From NCBI RefSeq assembly GCF_017353515.1, contig NZ_JAFMPY010000013.1:1-64000 (forward strand): DNA of 64,000 bases. Reading direction: 5' to 3'. This stretch comes from Jiella sonneratiae (GTDB lineage Bacteria > Pseudomonadota > Alphaproteobacteria > Rhizobiales > Rhizobiaceae). Of the stretch, positions 48,915-58,655 are shown in pieces. The notes under the pieces were generated by a model. The model did not search any database. It was not told the origin of the DNA and was given only the letters and a program-made list of their open reading frames with translations. Position numbers and translations under genes: made by a program. The stretch's first letter is position 1. Every line of letters begins with the position of its first letter.

Positions 48915-49320
48915 CCCCGATCTCGTGGCGCGGCTCAAGCCGGTGCGCCTGCCGCCGGGCTTCGACGCGCTCGACTGGAACGGCATCCTGGCGGTGTTCG
49001 CGCTGGCGCTGGTCGCTGGCCTCGTCCTCGCGCTTATCCTGCGCGCCTTCACCGCGCCGCGGCTTTCCGAAGGCGAGGCCGCCGAACGCGCGCTCGCCGC
49101 TGAGCGCGGCCTGTCTCCCGCCGACCGGCTTCTCGGCCAGTCCCGCCTCGTCGCCCGGCTCGCGCGCCGGCAGGACGGCGGCCGGGCCGCCGCGGCCGCG
49201 GCGCGGCGGCTCGCCGAGCTGAAGGCGACGATCGACGCCGAGCTCTACCGGCGCGAGCCGGCGCTCGATCCCGACGCGGTCGAGGCCGCGATCCTCGAGG
49301 CGCTCGGAAGGCGGGGCTGA
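48901..49320 (+). CDS. DUF4381 family membrane protein
   Basis: The 139-residue product has one membrane helix (GILAVFALALVAGLVLALILRAF) after a short PVRLPPGFDALDW segment, then a basic, Ala-rich cytoplasmic tail. Size, helix position and operon place match DUF4381 proteins found between DUF58 and VWA genes. ATG 48901 overlaps the DUF58 end by 14 bases. Its role is unknown, perhaps anchoring the complex. Confidence 0.8.
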   Translation: MAAADPDLVARLKPVRLPPGFDALDWNGILAVFALALVAGLVLALILRAFTAPRLSEGEAAERALAAERGLSPADRLLGQSRLVARLARRQDGGRAAAAAARRLAELKATIDAELYRREPALDPDAVEAAILEALGRRG

Positions 49321-49323
49321 GCG

Positions 49324-50277
49324 ATGTTCGACTTTGCGACGCCCGCCGCCTTCCTGCTCCTGCCGCTGCCGCTTCTCGCCATGCGGCTGCTGCCGGGCCG
49401 CGAGGCGGTGACCGGGGCGCTGATCCTGCCCGAGAGCATCGGCCGGGTGCTGCCGAAAGACGCGCGCGAGGGCGTCAGCGTCAGGATCCGCCGCACCGTC
49501 CCCATCATCCTGTGGCTGTCGCTGGTTCTCGCGCTGGCCGGGCCGCAGCGTCTCGCCCCGGTCGATGCGCTGCCGGTCTCCGGCCGCGATCTCGTCGTCG
49601 CCCTCGATCTTTCCGGCTCCATGGAACAGAAGGACTTCACCCTCGACGGCGACACCGTCTCGCGGCTCGAAGCGGTGAAGGCGGTCGGCAAGCGCTTCGT
49701 CGAGGGCCGTGGCGGCGACCGCGTCGGCCTCGTGCTGTTTGCCGAAAAGGCCTATGTCGCCGCGCCGCTGACCTTCGACGTCGCCGCCGTGTCGCGCGCC
49801 ATCGACGAGGCGACGATCGGCATTTCCGGCCGCTCGACGTCGATCGCCGGCGGCCTCGGCGTCGCGCTGAAGCGGCTGGAACGCGGCGAGGCGCGATCGC
49901 GCGTCGTCGTGCTTCTGTCCGACGGCGCCGACACGTCGGGCAACGTCCTGCCGGCCGACGTCGCGCGGCTGGCGAAGAGCCTCGGCGTCACCGTCTACAC
50001 GATCGCCCTCGGGCCGGAGGATCAGGAGGCGCGGCCGAACGATCCCGACGCGGTCGACACCCGCACCCTGAGGCAGGTCGCCGAGGCGAGCGGCGGCCGG
50101 ACCTTCCGCGTCAGGTCGACGAACGACCTCGAACAGGTCACCGCCGCGATCGACCGGCTGGAACAGAGCGGCCTCGACCGGCCGCCGGCGACCGTCCGCA
50201 GCGACGACTGGATCTGGCCGGCTTTGGTCGCCTTCGCCTGTTCGTTGTTCCTCGTCGTCAGCCGGAGGGCGATGTGA
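49324..50277 (+). CDS. Membrane-anchored VWA-domain protein, BatA-like
   Basis: The 317-residue product has an N-terminal helix pair (AAFLLLPLPLLAM, VPIILWLSLVLALAGP), a von Willebrand A domain with an intact MIDAS (DLSGSM, 95-100; LLSDGADTSGN later) and a C-terminal helix (WIWPALVAFACSLFLVVS). This is the BatA/BatB layout with the domain in the periplasm. It begins 3 bases after DUF4381 and overlaps the next VWA gene (GTGA). Confidence 0.9.
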   Translation: MFDFATPAAFLLLPLPLLAMRLLPGREAVTGALILPESIGRVLPKDAREGVSVRIRRTVPIILWLSLVLALAGPQRLAPVDALPVSGRDLVVALDLSGSMEQKDFTLDGDTVSRLEAVKAVGKRFVEGRGGDRVGLVLFAEKAYVAAPLTFDVAAVSRAIDEATIGISGRSTSIAGGLGVALKRLERGEARSRVVVLLSDGADTSGNVLPADVARLAKSLGVTVYTIALGPEDQEARPNDPDAVDTRTLRQVAEASGGRTFRVRSTNDLEQVTAAIDRLEQSGLDRPPATVRSDDWIWPALVAFACSLFLVVSRRAM

Positions 50278-51203
50278 CGGCGGCGCTCGGCTCTCTCGTG
50301 CTTCTGCGGCCGCTCTGGCTCCTGGCGATCCCGGCGCTCGCCATCCTCGCCTTTCTCGCGCTGCGCCGGGCGCGCGGCCTCGGCGCCTGGGAGAGCGCGA
50401 TCGACCCGGTGCTGATGCAGGCGCTCGAACGCTTCGGCCGCGTCGTTCCCGGCCGCGGCCGGCGCCTGCTCATCCCCGTCGCGGTGGCGGCGCTCGTCGC
50501 GCTGGCGCTCACGGGTCCCGCGCATCGGATCGCCGACCCCGAGACCTTCCGCAATCTCGACGGGATCGTCGTCGCCGTCGATCTCTCCCGCTCGATCGTC
50601 GAGAGCGACGGTCTCGCCGACGCCCAGGCGGCGACGCAGCTGGTGTTGCAGCGGGCGGGCGGCCGGCCGGTGGCGATGATCGTCTATGCCGGCGAGGCCT
50701 ATGTCGCGAGCGCCTTCACCGAGGACGCCGCAGCGCTTTCGCCGCTCGTCGCCGTCCTCGACGGGACGGTGGTGCCCAATCCGGGCTCGCGCACCGACCG
50801 GGCGCTGGCGCTGGCGGCGCGGATGTTTCAGGAGGCCAACGTCCTCAAGGGCGACGTCGTCCTCGTCACCGACGGGGACAACCTGTCGCCCGCGGCCTTC
50901 GACACGGCGCGGGATCTCGGCGGCCGCGGCATTCATGTCGACGCCTATCTGGTGCGCCCGGCGACGAAGAACGGCGACGCGCCGCCGCCCGACGCCGATG
51001 GGCTGAAACGGCTGGTGGCGGCGGGCGACGGCAGCTTCGGCGTCGCGGAAGACCCCTTCGCGCTCGCCGAGACCATCGCCGGCCGGGCCGCGAGCGACCT
51101 TGCCAGGGGCGACACGGCGGCGTTGTTCTTCGCCGATTTCGGCCGTTACCTGCTCGCCCTCGCGCTCTTCCCGGCGCTGCTCCTCTTCCGCAAGGCGACC
51201 TGA
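50274..51203 (+). CDS. Second membrane-anchored VWA-domain protein, BatB-like
   Basis: The 309-residue product repeats the layout of its neighbour: two N-terminal helices, a VWA domain with MIDAS DLSRS (103-107) and VVLVTDGDNLSPAAF, and a C-terminal helix (ALALFPALLLF). It starts at GTG 50274 in an overlap with the first VWA gene. Sequence divergence between the two suggests distinct partners or a hetero-oligomer. Confidence 0.88.
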   Translation: MTAALGSLVLLRPLWLLAIPALAILAFLALRRARGLGAWESAIDPVLMQALERFGRVVPGRGRRLLIPVAVAALVALALTGPAHRIADPETFRNLDGIVVAVDLSRSIVESDGLADAQAATQLVLQRAGGRPVAMIVYAGEAYVASAFTEDAAALSPLVAVLDGTVVPNPGSRTDRALALAARMFQEANVLKGDVVLVTDGDNLSPAAFDTARDLGGRGIHVDAYLVRPATKNGDAPPPDADGLKRLVAAGDGSFGVAEDPFALAETIAGRAASDLARGDTAALFFADFGRYLLALALFPALLLFRKAT

Positions 51204-51208
51204 CGGCG

Positions 51209-51859
51209 ATGCGAAGCCGGACCCTTCCCCTCGCCGCCCTCTGCCTCGCCGGCGCCGCGGTCGCCGCCTTTGCCGCCGGTCCTGAGGCCTTCGGCAGGCT
51301 CGCCCTCGCTTCCGGCCTGCCGCGGCTCGCCCTGCCGCTGCTCGCCGACCCGCATGCGCGCGGCGTCGCCCTCTATGCCGCCGGCGACTATGCCGGCGCC
51401 GACCGCGCCTTCGCCGAGGCCGGCCGCAAGGCGACCTACGACCGCGGCCTCTCGCTCGCCGCCACCGGCAGATACGCCCTCGCCGTCGGCTATTTCGACG
51501 GCGTCCTCTTCGTCGATCCGGCCGATGCCGACGCCCGCTTCAACCGCGACCTCGTCGTAGCGAAGGTGCCGGGCGTGATCGGCGAATCGAATTCCATCGA
51601 CGGCGTCGCCGCCGACGCTGCGGCAAACGGCCCGTCCGAGGCGACCACCTCCGACCGCGACCTCATCAAGGCGAAGAGCCTGGCGATCCAGCTCAGCATC
51701 CTCGATCCGCGGGTGAAGAGCTTCACCGCCGCCACCGAAAGCTGGCTGACGACGCTGGAAGACGAACCGGCGCTCTACCTGAAGCGCCGGATCAAGGCCG
51801 AATATCAGCGCCGCCAGGATCTCGGCCTCGCCAATCCACCGGAGGACACCGCATGGTAG
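51209..51859 (+). CDS. TPR-like membrane/secreted protein, BatC-like
   Basis: The 216-residue product has an N-terminal signal or anchor (LPLAALCLAGAAVAAFAAG) and tetratricopeptide-like helices (ARGVALYAAGDYAGADRAFAEAG, TGRYALAVGYFDGVLFVDPADADARFNRDL). This matches the BatC position in Bat operons. It lies 5 bases after the second VWA gene and overlaps the BatD-like gene. A C-terminal polar tail (NPPEDTAW) is present. Confidence 0.8.
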   Translation: MRSRTLPLAALCLAGAAVAAFAAGPEAFGRLALASGLPRLALPLLADPHARGVALYAAGDYAGADRAFAEAGRKATYDRGLSLAATGRYALAVGYFDGVLFVDPADADARFNRDLVVAKVPGVIGESNSIDGVAADAAANGPSEATTSDRDLIKAKSLAIQLSILDPRVKSFTAATESWLTTLEDEPALYLKRRIKAEYQRRQDLGLANPPEDTAW

Positions 51860-53199
51860 CCGGAAGATCGGGACGGCAAGGTCGCGCGGCGCTCCGTGGC
51901 CGCCGGCCCGTCGCCGCATTTTACTGGGCCGCGTTCTTCGGGGCACTCTTCTCCGTGGCCCTCTTCTTCGGAGCCGCCGCGGCCCGGGCGGCGACGCCGG
52001 ACCTCACCCTCACCGCGACTATCGAGGCCGACGCGCCGGAACCCTTCGTCGGCGAGATGGTGATCCTGACGCTGAAGGGCGACTACGACGCCTTCATCAC
52101 CCGCGAGCGCTTCGAGGGGGTCGAGCTTGCCAACTTCACCTGGCTGCAGCTCGGCCGCGACATCTGGTCGAAGGGCCGCAAGAACGGCCGGGAATACACC
52201 ACGGTGGAGCGCAAGCTGGCGCTCTATCCGCAAAAGGCCGGCAGTTTCACCATCGGGCCGTTCCGCCACCAGCTGACCATCGACGACGGGACCGGGCGCT
52301 GGACCGAGACCGCCGTCGTCTCCAACGCCGTCACCCTCACCGTGCTGCCGAAGCCGTCGACGGGCGGCGGCTGGTGGCTGCCGGCACGGAACGTGACCGT
52401 CGACGACCGTTTCGACATGGACACCGCCCATCTCGCCGACGGGGCGACCGCGACGCGCACCGTGACGATCACCGCCGTCGGCCAGACCGCCGCGGCCCTG
52501 CCGCCGCCGCCGAAGCTGGTGGCGCCGTGGCTGATCGCCTTCATCGCACCGGAGGAGCGCACGACGACGCTGACCCGCGACGGGCCGATCGGCACCGTGC
52601 GCTGGCAGTGGCGGCTGCGGCCATCGAAGGCCGAGCCCGGCAATCTGCCGGCCTACGACATTCCCTGGTTCGACACGAGGAGCCGGCAGATGCGCGACAT
52701 CGTGCTGAAATCCGCCCGCTTCGCCTATGCGACGATCACCGCCCCGGAAGGCCGGGCGGCGCGCACGAATCTCGCCGCGTGGCTGCTGCCGCTGCTGCTC
52801 GGCCTTTCTCTGCCGCTCGTCGCGGCGCTTGCCGGCCGCCGGCCGCTGCCGGCGGGAACGCTTGGCGCCCGTCTTCGCCGGCTGCTGCCCGACCGGGAGG
52901 CTCCGGCGATGCGTCTCGCCCGCGGGCGGGGCGACCTGCGCGCCTATCGCCGCCATGCCGCGCGGCGTCTTGCGAGACACGGCCTTTCGCCCGAACGGGC
53001 GCTCGCGCCGCTCGACGCCGCACTGTTTCGCAGAAGGGCCGGAGATGCCGCCGGATCGGCCGCGCCGGTCGACCTTGGCGCCATCGACCGGGCGGTCATG
53101 GCCGCGCTGCGCCGGCAGGGCGCGCGGACCGACGCGGACACGCGCCCTGCCCATGGGGGAGACGCTGCGCCGGTCTATTCGCCGTCGAGCTCCAGATAG
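51853..53199 (+). CDS. BatD-like oxygen-tolerance family protein
   Basis: The 448-residue product has a signal peptide (FGALFSVALFFGAAAARA), two beta-sandwich domains (ATIEADAPEPFVGEMVILTLKGDYD; then WLPARNVTVDDRFDMD) and one helix (LLPLLLGLSLPLVAALAG) before a basic cytoplasmic tail. This fits BatD-family periplasmic proteins of MoxR/VWA operons. It ends the operon. Its last 25 bases overlap the end of a converging GST gene. Confidence 0.82.
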   Translation: MVAGRSGRQGRAALRGRRPVAAFYWAAFFGALFSVALFFGAAAARAATPDLTLTATIEADAPEPFVGEMVILTLKGDYDAFITRERFEGVELANFTWLQLGRDIWSKGRKNGREYTTVERKLALYPQKAGSFTIGPFRHQLTIDDGTGRWTETAVVSNAVTLTVLPKPSTGGGWWLPARNVTVDDRFDMDTAHLADGATATRTVTITAVGQTAAALPPPPKLVAPWLIAFIAPEERTTTLTRDGPIGTVRWQWRLRPSKAEPGNLPAYDIPWFDTRSRQMRDIVLKSARFAYATITAPEGRAARTNLAAWLLPLLLGLSLPLVAALAGRRPLPAGTLGARLRRLLPDREAPAMRLARGRGDLRAYRRHAARRLARHGLSPERALAPLDAALFRRRAGDAAGSAAPVDLGAIDRAVMAALRRQGARTDADTRPAHGGDAAPVYSPSSSR

Positions 53200-53906
53200 C
53201 GCCGGAAGATGCCGTCCTCGTTGAAGGCAAGCCGCCGGTCGCTTGCGAGATAGGCGGCGATCCGCGGCTCTTCGGCGAGGCGTGCGCAGAGCGCCTCGAC
53301 GCGCGGATAGGAGCCCGCAAGGCTTTGCATGCGCCGGGGAAAGGCGTAGCGCAGCCCCGCCACCGTCTGGAAAAGGCCGAGATCGGCATAGCTCGGCGCC
53401 TTGCCGACGAGCCAGCCGCTCGCCGCAGGATTTGCCGTGAGGAGCGCCTCGTACCAGCCGAGGAACTTCGGCATCCGCTCGGCGCGGAAGCCTTCGGCCC
53501 TACGCGCCGCCTCGGCCTTCTGCTCGTCGTAGTAAAGGCCCGACCCGACCGGATGGTGGGTATCGTGCGCCTCGGCGACGAAGTCGGCCGTCGTCACGGC
53601 AATCGACCGCGCGAACAGCCGGTCGGCCTCGCCTTCCGGGGCAAGACCGTGGCGCTCGCCGAGGAAGGCCGCGATCACCGCCGTCTGCGAGACGACGATG
53701 TCGCCGGAAACGAGGAAGGGCGGGGCGAAGGGGCGATGGGCGCCCTTTTCGCCCTTCATGAAGGCGAACATCGCCTCGATGCCCCCACCCTTCGAAGCGG
53801 GGAGCCGCGCCATGTCGCGATAGGCGAGCCCGGCGGCCTCGAGGACCAGCCGCACATATTCGCCGCGGCCGGGGATCGAAGGCCAGTAATAGAGATCGTA
53901 GGTCAT
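53175..53906 (-). CDS. Glutathione S-transferase
   Basis: The 243-residue product has the thioredoxin-like N-terminal GST domain (MTYDLYYWPSIPGRGEYVRLVLEAAGL; later GDIVVSQTAVIAAFLGERHGL with the gamma-glutamyl Ser) and an all-helical C-terminal domain (SGWLVGKAPSYADLGLFQTVAGL). Tyr6/Tyr7 are candidate catalytic residues. It would conjugate or bind glutathione adducts. The frame runs upstream to 54074, but ATG 53906 is the family start. It converges with the BatD-like gene. Confidence 0.88.
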   Translation of the reverse strand: MTYDLYYWPSIPGRGEYVRLVLEAAGLAYRDMARLPASKGGGIEAMFAFMKGEKGAHRPFAPPFLVSGDIVVSQTAVIAAFLGERHGLAPEGEADRLFARSIAVTTADFVAEAHDTHHPVGSGLYYDEQKAEAARRAEGFRAERMPKFLGWYEALLTANPAASGWLVGKAPSYADLGLFQTVAGLRYAFPRRMQSLAGSYPRVEALCARLAEEPRIAAYLASDRRLAFNEDGIFRRYLELDGE

Positions 53907-54211
53907 CGGTTCAGGGCTCCTGATGTCTCCGTCGCCGGCCGCCGCGCCGGCGCTCATGCCTTCCGGCACCGAGGATAGTGCGGCCGGGCGCCGGCGCCAC
54001 GCGGGGCCCCTGACGGGAGCATCGGGTCGAAAGTCAGGGAGGAGAGTGCGGGCGTGACCGATCCGCCGCACCATGCCGGCAATCTGGCGCCCCTTCAGGC
54101 GCGACCCGTCTTTGCGGTGGAACCGTCCGAATTTCGCGCCGATTGGTGATCGAGACTTGCGGGCAACGTGCCCGAGGCTTCGAAGGGCGGTCGATCCGAA
54201 GGACGCAAAGC

Positions 54212-55228
54212 ATGAGACAATCGCCGACGCCGCGTCTTGCGGCTGCTTTGTTCGTCGGACTTCTCGCCGCGGCGACCGGCATCGGCCCCGTCTTCGCCGA
54301 AACGCCGGCGAAGACGCTGTTTTCGGCCGAGCGCGCGCCGTCGGCGGGCGGGACGCAGAGCCTCGGCTTCTATTCGGACGGATGCATCGCAGGCGCCGCG
54401 GAACTGCCGCCGGACGGGCCGAACTGGCAGGTGATGCGGCTGTCGCGCAACCGGCGCTACGGCCACCCGGCCACAGTCGCGCTGATCGAGCGGCTGGCCG
54501 GCGAGGCGGCTCGGCGCGGCATCTGGCCGGGGCTTCTCGTCGGCGACGTGTCGCAGCCGCGCGGCGGTCCGATGGCGTCGGGCCACGCCTCCCACCAGGT
54601 CGGCCTCGACTTCGATCTCTGGCTGCGGCCGATGCCCTCGCCGCGGCTGAGCGTCGAGCAGCGCGAGACCTATCCGTTCCGCTCGGTCCTGAAGAAGGGC
54701 ACCTTCACCGTCGACGACCGGATCTGGAACGGCCACTATCTCGACCTGATCCGGCTCGCCGCCGAGCAGCCCGAGGTGCAGCGGATCTTCGTCAATCCGG
54801 GCATCAAGAGAAAGCTCTGCGAAACGGCGGGCCGTGGCCGCGGCTGGATGGCGAAGGTCCGCCCCTTCTACGGCCATGACGAGCATTTCCACGTCCGGCT
54901 GTTCTGCCAGCCGGGCTCGCCGGGCTGCAAGCCGCAGCAGGCGGTGGGGCGCGGCGACGGCTGCGACGAGCTCGACTGGTGGTTCAACGTCGCGCTGAAG
55001 CCGCCGCCGCCGGGGTCGAAGCCGCCGAAGCCGAAGCCGCCGCTGACCCTCTCCGGCATGCCGGCGGCGTGCAAGGCCGTGCTCGCCGCACCGGCCAGGG
55101 GCAGTGCCCGGCCGGACGCCGCCCCGGCCGGAAGCTCGACCGGCATGGAGCCGGCCGGGGCCTATGCCAGCGCCTTCGCCCCGCCCGCCGCCAGCGTTCC
55201 CGTGCCGACCCCGCGCCCCGCGCGGTGA
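54212..55228 (+). CDS. mepA: Penicillin-insensitive murein endopeptidase MepA
   Basis: The 338-residue periplasmic zinc peptidase (M74) cleaves cross-links in peptidoglycan. After a signal peptide (ALFVGLLAAATGIGPVFAE), the zinc ligands are visible: His128 and Asp135 in ASHQVGLDFDLW and His225/His227 in DEHFHVRLFC. The region LGFYSDGCIAGAAELPPDGPNW is also characteristic. The C-terminal Pro/Lys-rich extension of about 80 residues is longer than in E. coli (274 residues). ATG 54212. Confidence 0.92.
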   Translation: MRQSPTPRLAAALFVGLLAAATGIGPVFAETPAKTLFSAERAPSAGGTQSLGFYSDGCIAGAAELPPDGPNWQVMRLSRNRRYGHPATVALIERLAGEAARRGIWPGLLVGDVSQPRGGPMASGHASHQVGLDFDLWLRPMPSPRLSVEQRETYPFRSVLKKGTFTVDDRIWNGHYLDLIRLAAEQPEVQRIFVNPGIKRKLCETAGRGRGWMAKVRPFYGHDEHFHVRLFCQPGSPGCKPQQAVGRGDGCDELDWWFNVALKPPPPGSKPPKPKPPLTLSGMPAACKAVLAAPARGSARPDAAPAGSSTGMEPAGAYASAFAPPAASVPVPTPRPAR

Positions 55229-55421
55229 CAGCTGCCCGGCGGCCGTGCTGCCTGCGGCCGGCAAGGCTCCGAACGCTGCCGGGTAGACCTTCCGGCGGCG
55301 GCCGAACGCCACCGCCCGACGCGTGCGAAAGGCACCTTCGACGGGCCGCGGCCGCTTTGCCTTCGCAGGCCGGATGTCCTATGTCGATGCCATCCAAATC
55401 GATTTGAGCGGCGGGCATCAG

Positions 55422-56447
55422 ATGGCATCGACACGCGAGGTCAGCGACGCGCTGAAATTTCCCATCCTGATCGGGGACATCGGCGGAACCAACGCCCGTT
55501 TCGCGATCATCGTCGACGCCTATGCCGAGCCGAAGATGTTTCCGGTGGTGCAGACGGCGGACTACGAGAACATCGACGCGGCGATCCAGGAGAGCGTGCT
55601 CGACAAGACCTCGTTGCAGCCGAAATCGGCGGTGCTCGCGGTGGCGGGCCCGATCGACGGCGACGAGATCGACCTCACCAACTGCCCCTGGGTGGTCCGG
55701 CCGAAGGCGATGATCGCGGCCCTCGGGATCTCGGAGATCATCGTCCTCAACGACTTCGAGGCACAGGCCCTCGCCATCTCGTCGCTGAAGGACGACGCGC
55801 GGACGCAGATCGGCGGCGGCATCGTCCGCGAGGGCGCGAGCCGCGCCGTGCTCGGGCCGGGCACCGGCCTTGGCGTCGCCGGCCTGGTGCGCGCCCGCAA
55901 CATGTGGATCCCGGTAGCCGGCGAGGGCGGCCACATCGACATGGGGCCGCGCAGCGAGCGCGACCTCCAGATCTGGCCGCATCTCCAGACCATCGAGGGG
56001 CGCGTCTCCGGCGAGCAGATCCTCTGCGGCCGCGGCCTCGTCAATCTCTACCGGGCGATCTGCGCGACGAAGAGCGTCGAGCCGTCGCTGGAGACGCCGC
56101 AGGCGATCACCGAGGCGGCGATCAACCGCATGGACGCGGAAGCCGGCGAGGCGGTCGATCTCTTCGCCACCTATCTCGGCCGCATCGCCGGCGACATCGC
56201 CCTGGTATTCATGGCCCGCGGCGGCGTCTTCATCGGCGGCGGCATCTTCCAGCGGCTGATTCCGGTGGTGAAGAAGAACCACGTGCGCGCCGCCTTCGAG
56301 GACAAGGCGCCGCATTCCAACCTGATGCGCGAGATCCCGCTCTATGTGGTGACCGAGCCGCTGGCGGCGCTGGCGGGTCTTGCGACCTTCGCCCGCACGC
56401 CGCGCTTCTTCGGGCTGGAGACGACCGGCCGGCGCTGGGTCGGCTGA
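55422..56447 (+). CDS. glk: Glucokinase
   Basis: The 341-residue sugar kinase of the Glk family phosphorylates glucose at C6. It has the phosphate-1 motif [13 protein letters not shown] (from about residue 15), [21 protein letters not shown], the catalytic Asp in [12 protein letters not shown], and [12 protein letters not shown]. The start is ambiguous: ATG 55374 and 55422 are both possible; 55422 gives a typical length. It is followed by a 515-base gap before the converging porin. Confidence 0.92.
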   Translation: MASTREVSDALKFPILIGDIGGTNARFAIIVDAYAEPKMFPVVQTADYENIDAAIQESVLDKTSLQPKSAVLAVAGPIDGDEIDLTNCPWVVRPKAMIAALGISEIIVLNDFEAQALAISSLKDDARTQIGGGIVREGASRAVLGPGTGLGVAGLVRARNMWIPVAGEGGHIDMGPRSERDLQIWPHLQTIEGRVSGEQILCGRGLVNLYRAICATKSVEPSLETPQAITEAAINRMDAEAGEAVDLFATYLGRIAGDIALVFMARGGVFIGGGIFQRLIPVVKKNHVRAAFEDKAPHSNLMREIPLYVVTEPLAALAGLATFARTPRFFGLETTGRRWVG

Positions 56448-56900
56448 GGCCCCCGGCCGCGCGCGTCCTCCGGGACGCACGGAGACCGTTCCGACATCGC
56501 CACTCTCCGCGGCATGCCTGCCGAAGTCGCTTTCACGGTCCGGGGCGGCGGCGGGAGGCCGGCACGTTATCGCATTGACCGACGACGCCGATCCGGTTGA
56601 TCGGGAAAGCCCATCCCGCCTTCCGGCGCCGGGCCGTCGCGCATGGTCGCTTGGAAAGCCCCGCTCCCACCGATGGCCCCGCCGGAATCGCCGGACGCCC
56701 CGTGCCACAGGCGGTGTCGCCCGATCTTTCTCTCGATACCGGCGAGCAAGAACGCCGAGGCGTCCCCCCGCCGAATGCGGCGGAAGGCCCCGACCCTCCG
56801 GTAAGATTCAGGCTTCGACCGGTCGGCGTGCCCTTCCCGCCGCAGTGGCCGAACCCGCGGCATAATCTCGGGACCGCGCGAAACCGACCACGCAAACGAA
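56448..56900. other. Non-coding stretch between glucokinase and porin terminator
   Basis: This stretch of about 450 GC-rich bases lies between converging glk and porin genes. Open frames on both strands are long because of base composition, but they have no ribosome sites, biased codon pattern or recognisable domain. I see no repeat or RNA gene. Confidence 0.4.
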
Positions 56901-56930
56901 AAGGGGCCCGGCGCGAACGCCGGACCCCTT
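56898..56930 (-). terminator. Rho-independent terminator of the porin gene
   Basis: On the coding (minus) strand, AAGGGGTCCGGCG, loop TTCG and CGCCGGGCCCCTT pair (one G-T wobble), followed by TTTTCGTTT. The stem begins 33 bases after the porin stop. It is a textbook intrinsic terminator. Confidence 0.9.
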
Positions 56931-56962
56931 CATCATGTATTCCTGGCTTGTCGCTGCTTCGA

Positions 56963-58228
56963 TCAGAAGGAGCGGACGAAGCGGAGGAAGCCGGCGGTCT
57001 GGTCGACCGAGTTGCCGCTGAAGTCCGACACGGCAGTGTTGGTGCCGTCGAAGTCGATGTTGGCGTAGGAAACTTCCGCCAGCATGTCGAAGTTCTTGGT
57101 GATCTCGTAACCGACGTTGCCGACGATCTTGTAGTACTTGCCGCGGCCGAGGTCGGCGACGGTCGTCGGGCCGACAGCGGTGACGCCGTCGATCGCGAAG
57201 GTCTCGCCGTAGGCGCCCGACAGGGCGACGCCGAGCTTGCCGAATGACTGCGAGTAGCCCGCACCCACCTGCCACTCGACCGGGAGCGGCGTGCCGGCGA
57301 GCGTGCCGACGAGCGTCGTGCCGACGGTCGAGGTGTTGAACAGGCCGATCGTCATGTAGCTCGACGGATCGAACGCGTAGCCGCCCTCGATGCGCAGCTC
57401 GGAGTCGGTGGCGATCAGGTCCTTCAGGCTCAGGCCGCCCTTGAGGGCGAAGGCGCCGTCGTTGCGGCCCTGGTCGAAGTCGCTGATGAAGAAGTCGCCC
57501 GGCAGGCCGGTGTTGACCGCGTAACGGTTGCTGATGAGACCACCGGCCTCACGCTCGTCGTACGAACCGGCGATGTAGACGCGGCCCCAGCCACCGGCAT
57601 AGGCCAGACGGCCGACCACGTCCGGACGCCAGTCACCCGAAGCGTCGTCTTCGATCGCCAGAGCGGCCGAGAAGCCGTTCGAGGCGTAGGTGTAGGAAAT
57701 GCGGTTGGTCTGGTAGTCGCCGAGGGCGAGGTCGGTATCGGTAAGGAGGCCGTCGTCCTCGGTCCAGAGGCTGTCGAGGTAGCCCATGGTCAGACCGCCG
57801 AGCTGGATGTAGCCCTGGTCCATCGCGTAGGCCTGATCGGCCGAGTAGGCGCCGAAGGAGTTCGTGGCCTGGACGCGGGCGAAGGCGCGCAGGGTGCCGA
57901 GCTCGGTCTCTTCACGGGCGTCGAAGTTCAGGCGGACGCGGACCTGCGAACCGACGAGGTAGTTGGTGCCCTCGTTGTTGAACAGGTAGTTGGTGCCGAA
58001 GTCGTCCTCGACCTTGCTGAACGCGTTGATCTGGTAGCGGACGTAGCCACCGATCGACAGGCAGGTCTCGGTGCCCGGGATGTAGTAGAAGCCGGTGCCG
58101 TAAACGTCGCAGACCTTGACGTATTCGACGGGTTCCGGCGCAACCGGAACGATGACGTCCGCAGCGCGGGCGCCGGAAACTGCGACGAGGGCCGCAGCGG
58201 AGCCGAGAAGAAGGCTCTTGATGTTCAT
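56963..58228 (-). CDS. Rhizobial Omp2b-type outer-membrane porin
   Basis: The 421-residue product has a signal peptide (SLLLGSAAALVAVSGARAAD) and the Porin_2 hallmarks: VCDVYGTGFYYIPGTETCLSIGGYVRYQI near the N-terminus and alternating beta strands through to FLRFVRSF, with the terminal Phe typical of beta-barrel assembly. Two cysteines in the N-terminal region (VCDVYG, TCLSIG) are conserved in Omp2a/Omp2b. ATG 58228 follows GGAGGTCAGGAC, an excellent ribosome site. A strong terminator follows. Confidence 0.94.
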   Translation of the reverse strand: MNIKSLLLGSAAALVAVSGARAADVIVPVAPEPVEYVKVCDVYGTGFYYIPGTETCLSIGGYVRYQINAFSKVEDDFGTNYLFNNEGTNYLVGSQVRVRLNFDAREETELGTLRAFARVQATNSFGAYSADQAYAMDQGYIQLGGLTMGYLDSLWTEDDGLLTDTDLALGDYQTNRISYTYASNGFSAALAIEDDASGDWRPDVVGRLAYAGGWGRVYIAGSYDEREAGGLISNRYAVNTGLPGDFFISDFDQGRNDGAFALKGGLSLKDLIATDSELRIEGGYAFDPSSYMTIGLFNTSTVGTTLVGTLAGTPLPVEWQVGAGYSQSFGKLGVALSGAYGETFAIDGVTAVGPTTVADLGRGKYYKIVGNVGYEITKNFDMLAEVSYANIDFDGTNTAVSDFSGNSVDQTAGFLRFVRSF

Positions 58229-58655
58229 GTCCTGACCTCCAGTCAATTAATAGGTTAGGGTTGGGCCTTGTATGAAGGACAGCCTTCCCTGCCCCATCCC
58301 CTCTGCGAAAGTCCGAAGCCGTTTGCCCCCGCGATCTTTCTGACGCGACAATATCCAGCCGGGAAATCGATGCAATCGCATAACTGCCACACTCGCGGTT
58401 TGGGACGCTTTGGTCACACCCGTGTTGCGCCGATGCCACTTTTTCGTTCACCAGCCGCTAACCACAGCCGGAACGCGGCGGTTTCGGAGCGTTTTTGAAC
58501 GGTTTTCGGCCGAGGAGGGCATCGGGGCGGCTCCGGCCGCGCGGCAGGGCCCCACGCCGGCCGCGGACGAAGCTTGCACGTGGCTTGAGCCCGCCCGAGG
58601 CTGACGTCGCGCGGCGGCTTGCGGCGGGCCGGGCAGCAGGGCCCGGCGGCCCGAA
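58229..58655. promoter_or_regulatory. Porin upstream region with candidate promoter
   Basis: This 427-base gap lies upstream of the porin on the same strand as the upstream YhaN-like gene. A possible minus-strand promoter is TTGCAT (58370-58375), 16 bases, TATTGT (58348-58353), leaving a leader of about 115 bases. A GC hairpin (GCCGGGC and GCCCGGC, 58628-58647) sits just past the YhaN-like stop but lacks a T-tract. No gene is seen. Confidence 0.35.

Noticed and set aside
56597-57247. Rightward open frame spanning the glk-porin gap and porin end
   Set aside because: It crosses the strong porin terminator and the porin coding region antisense, with no domain.
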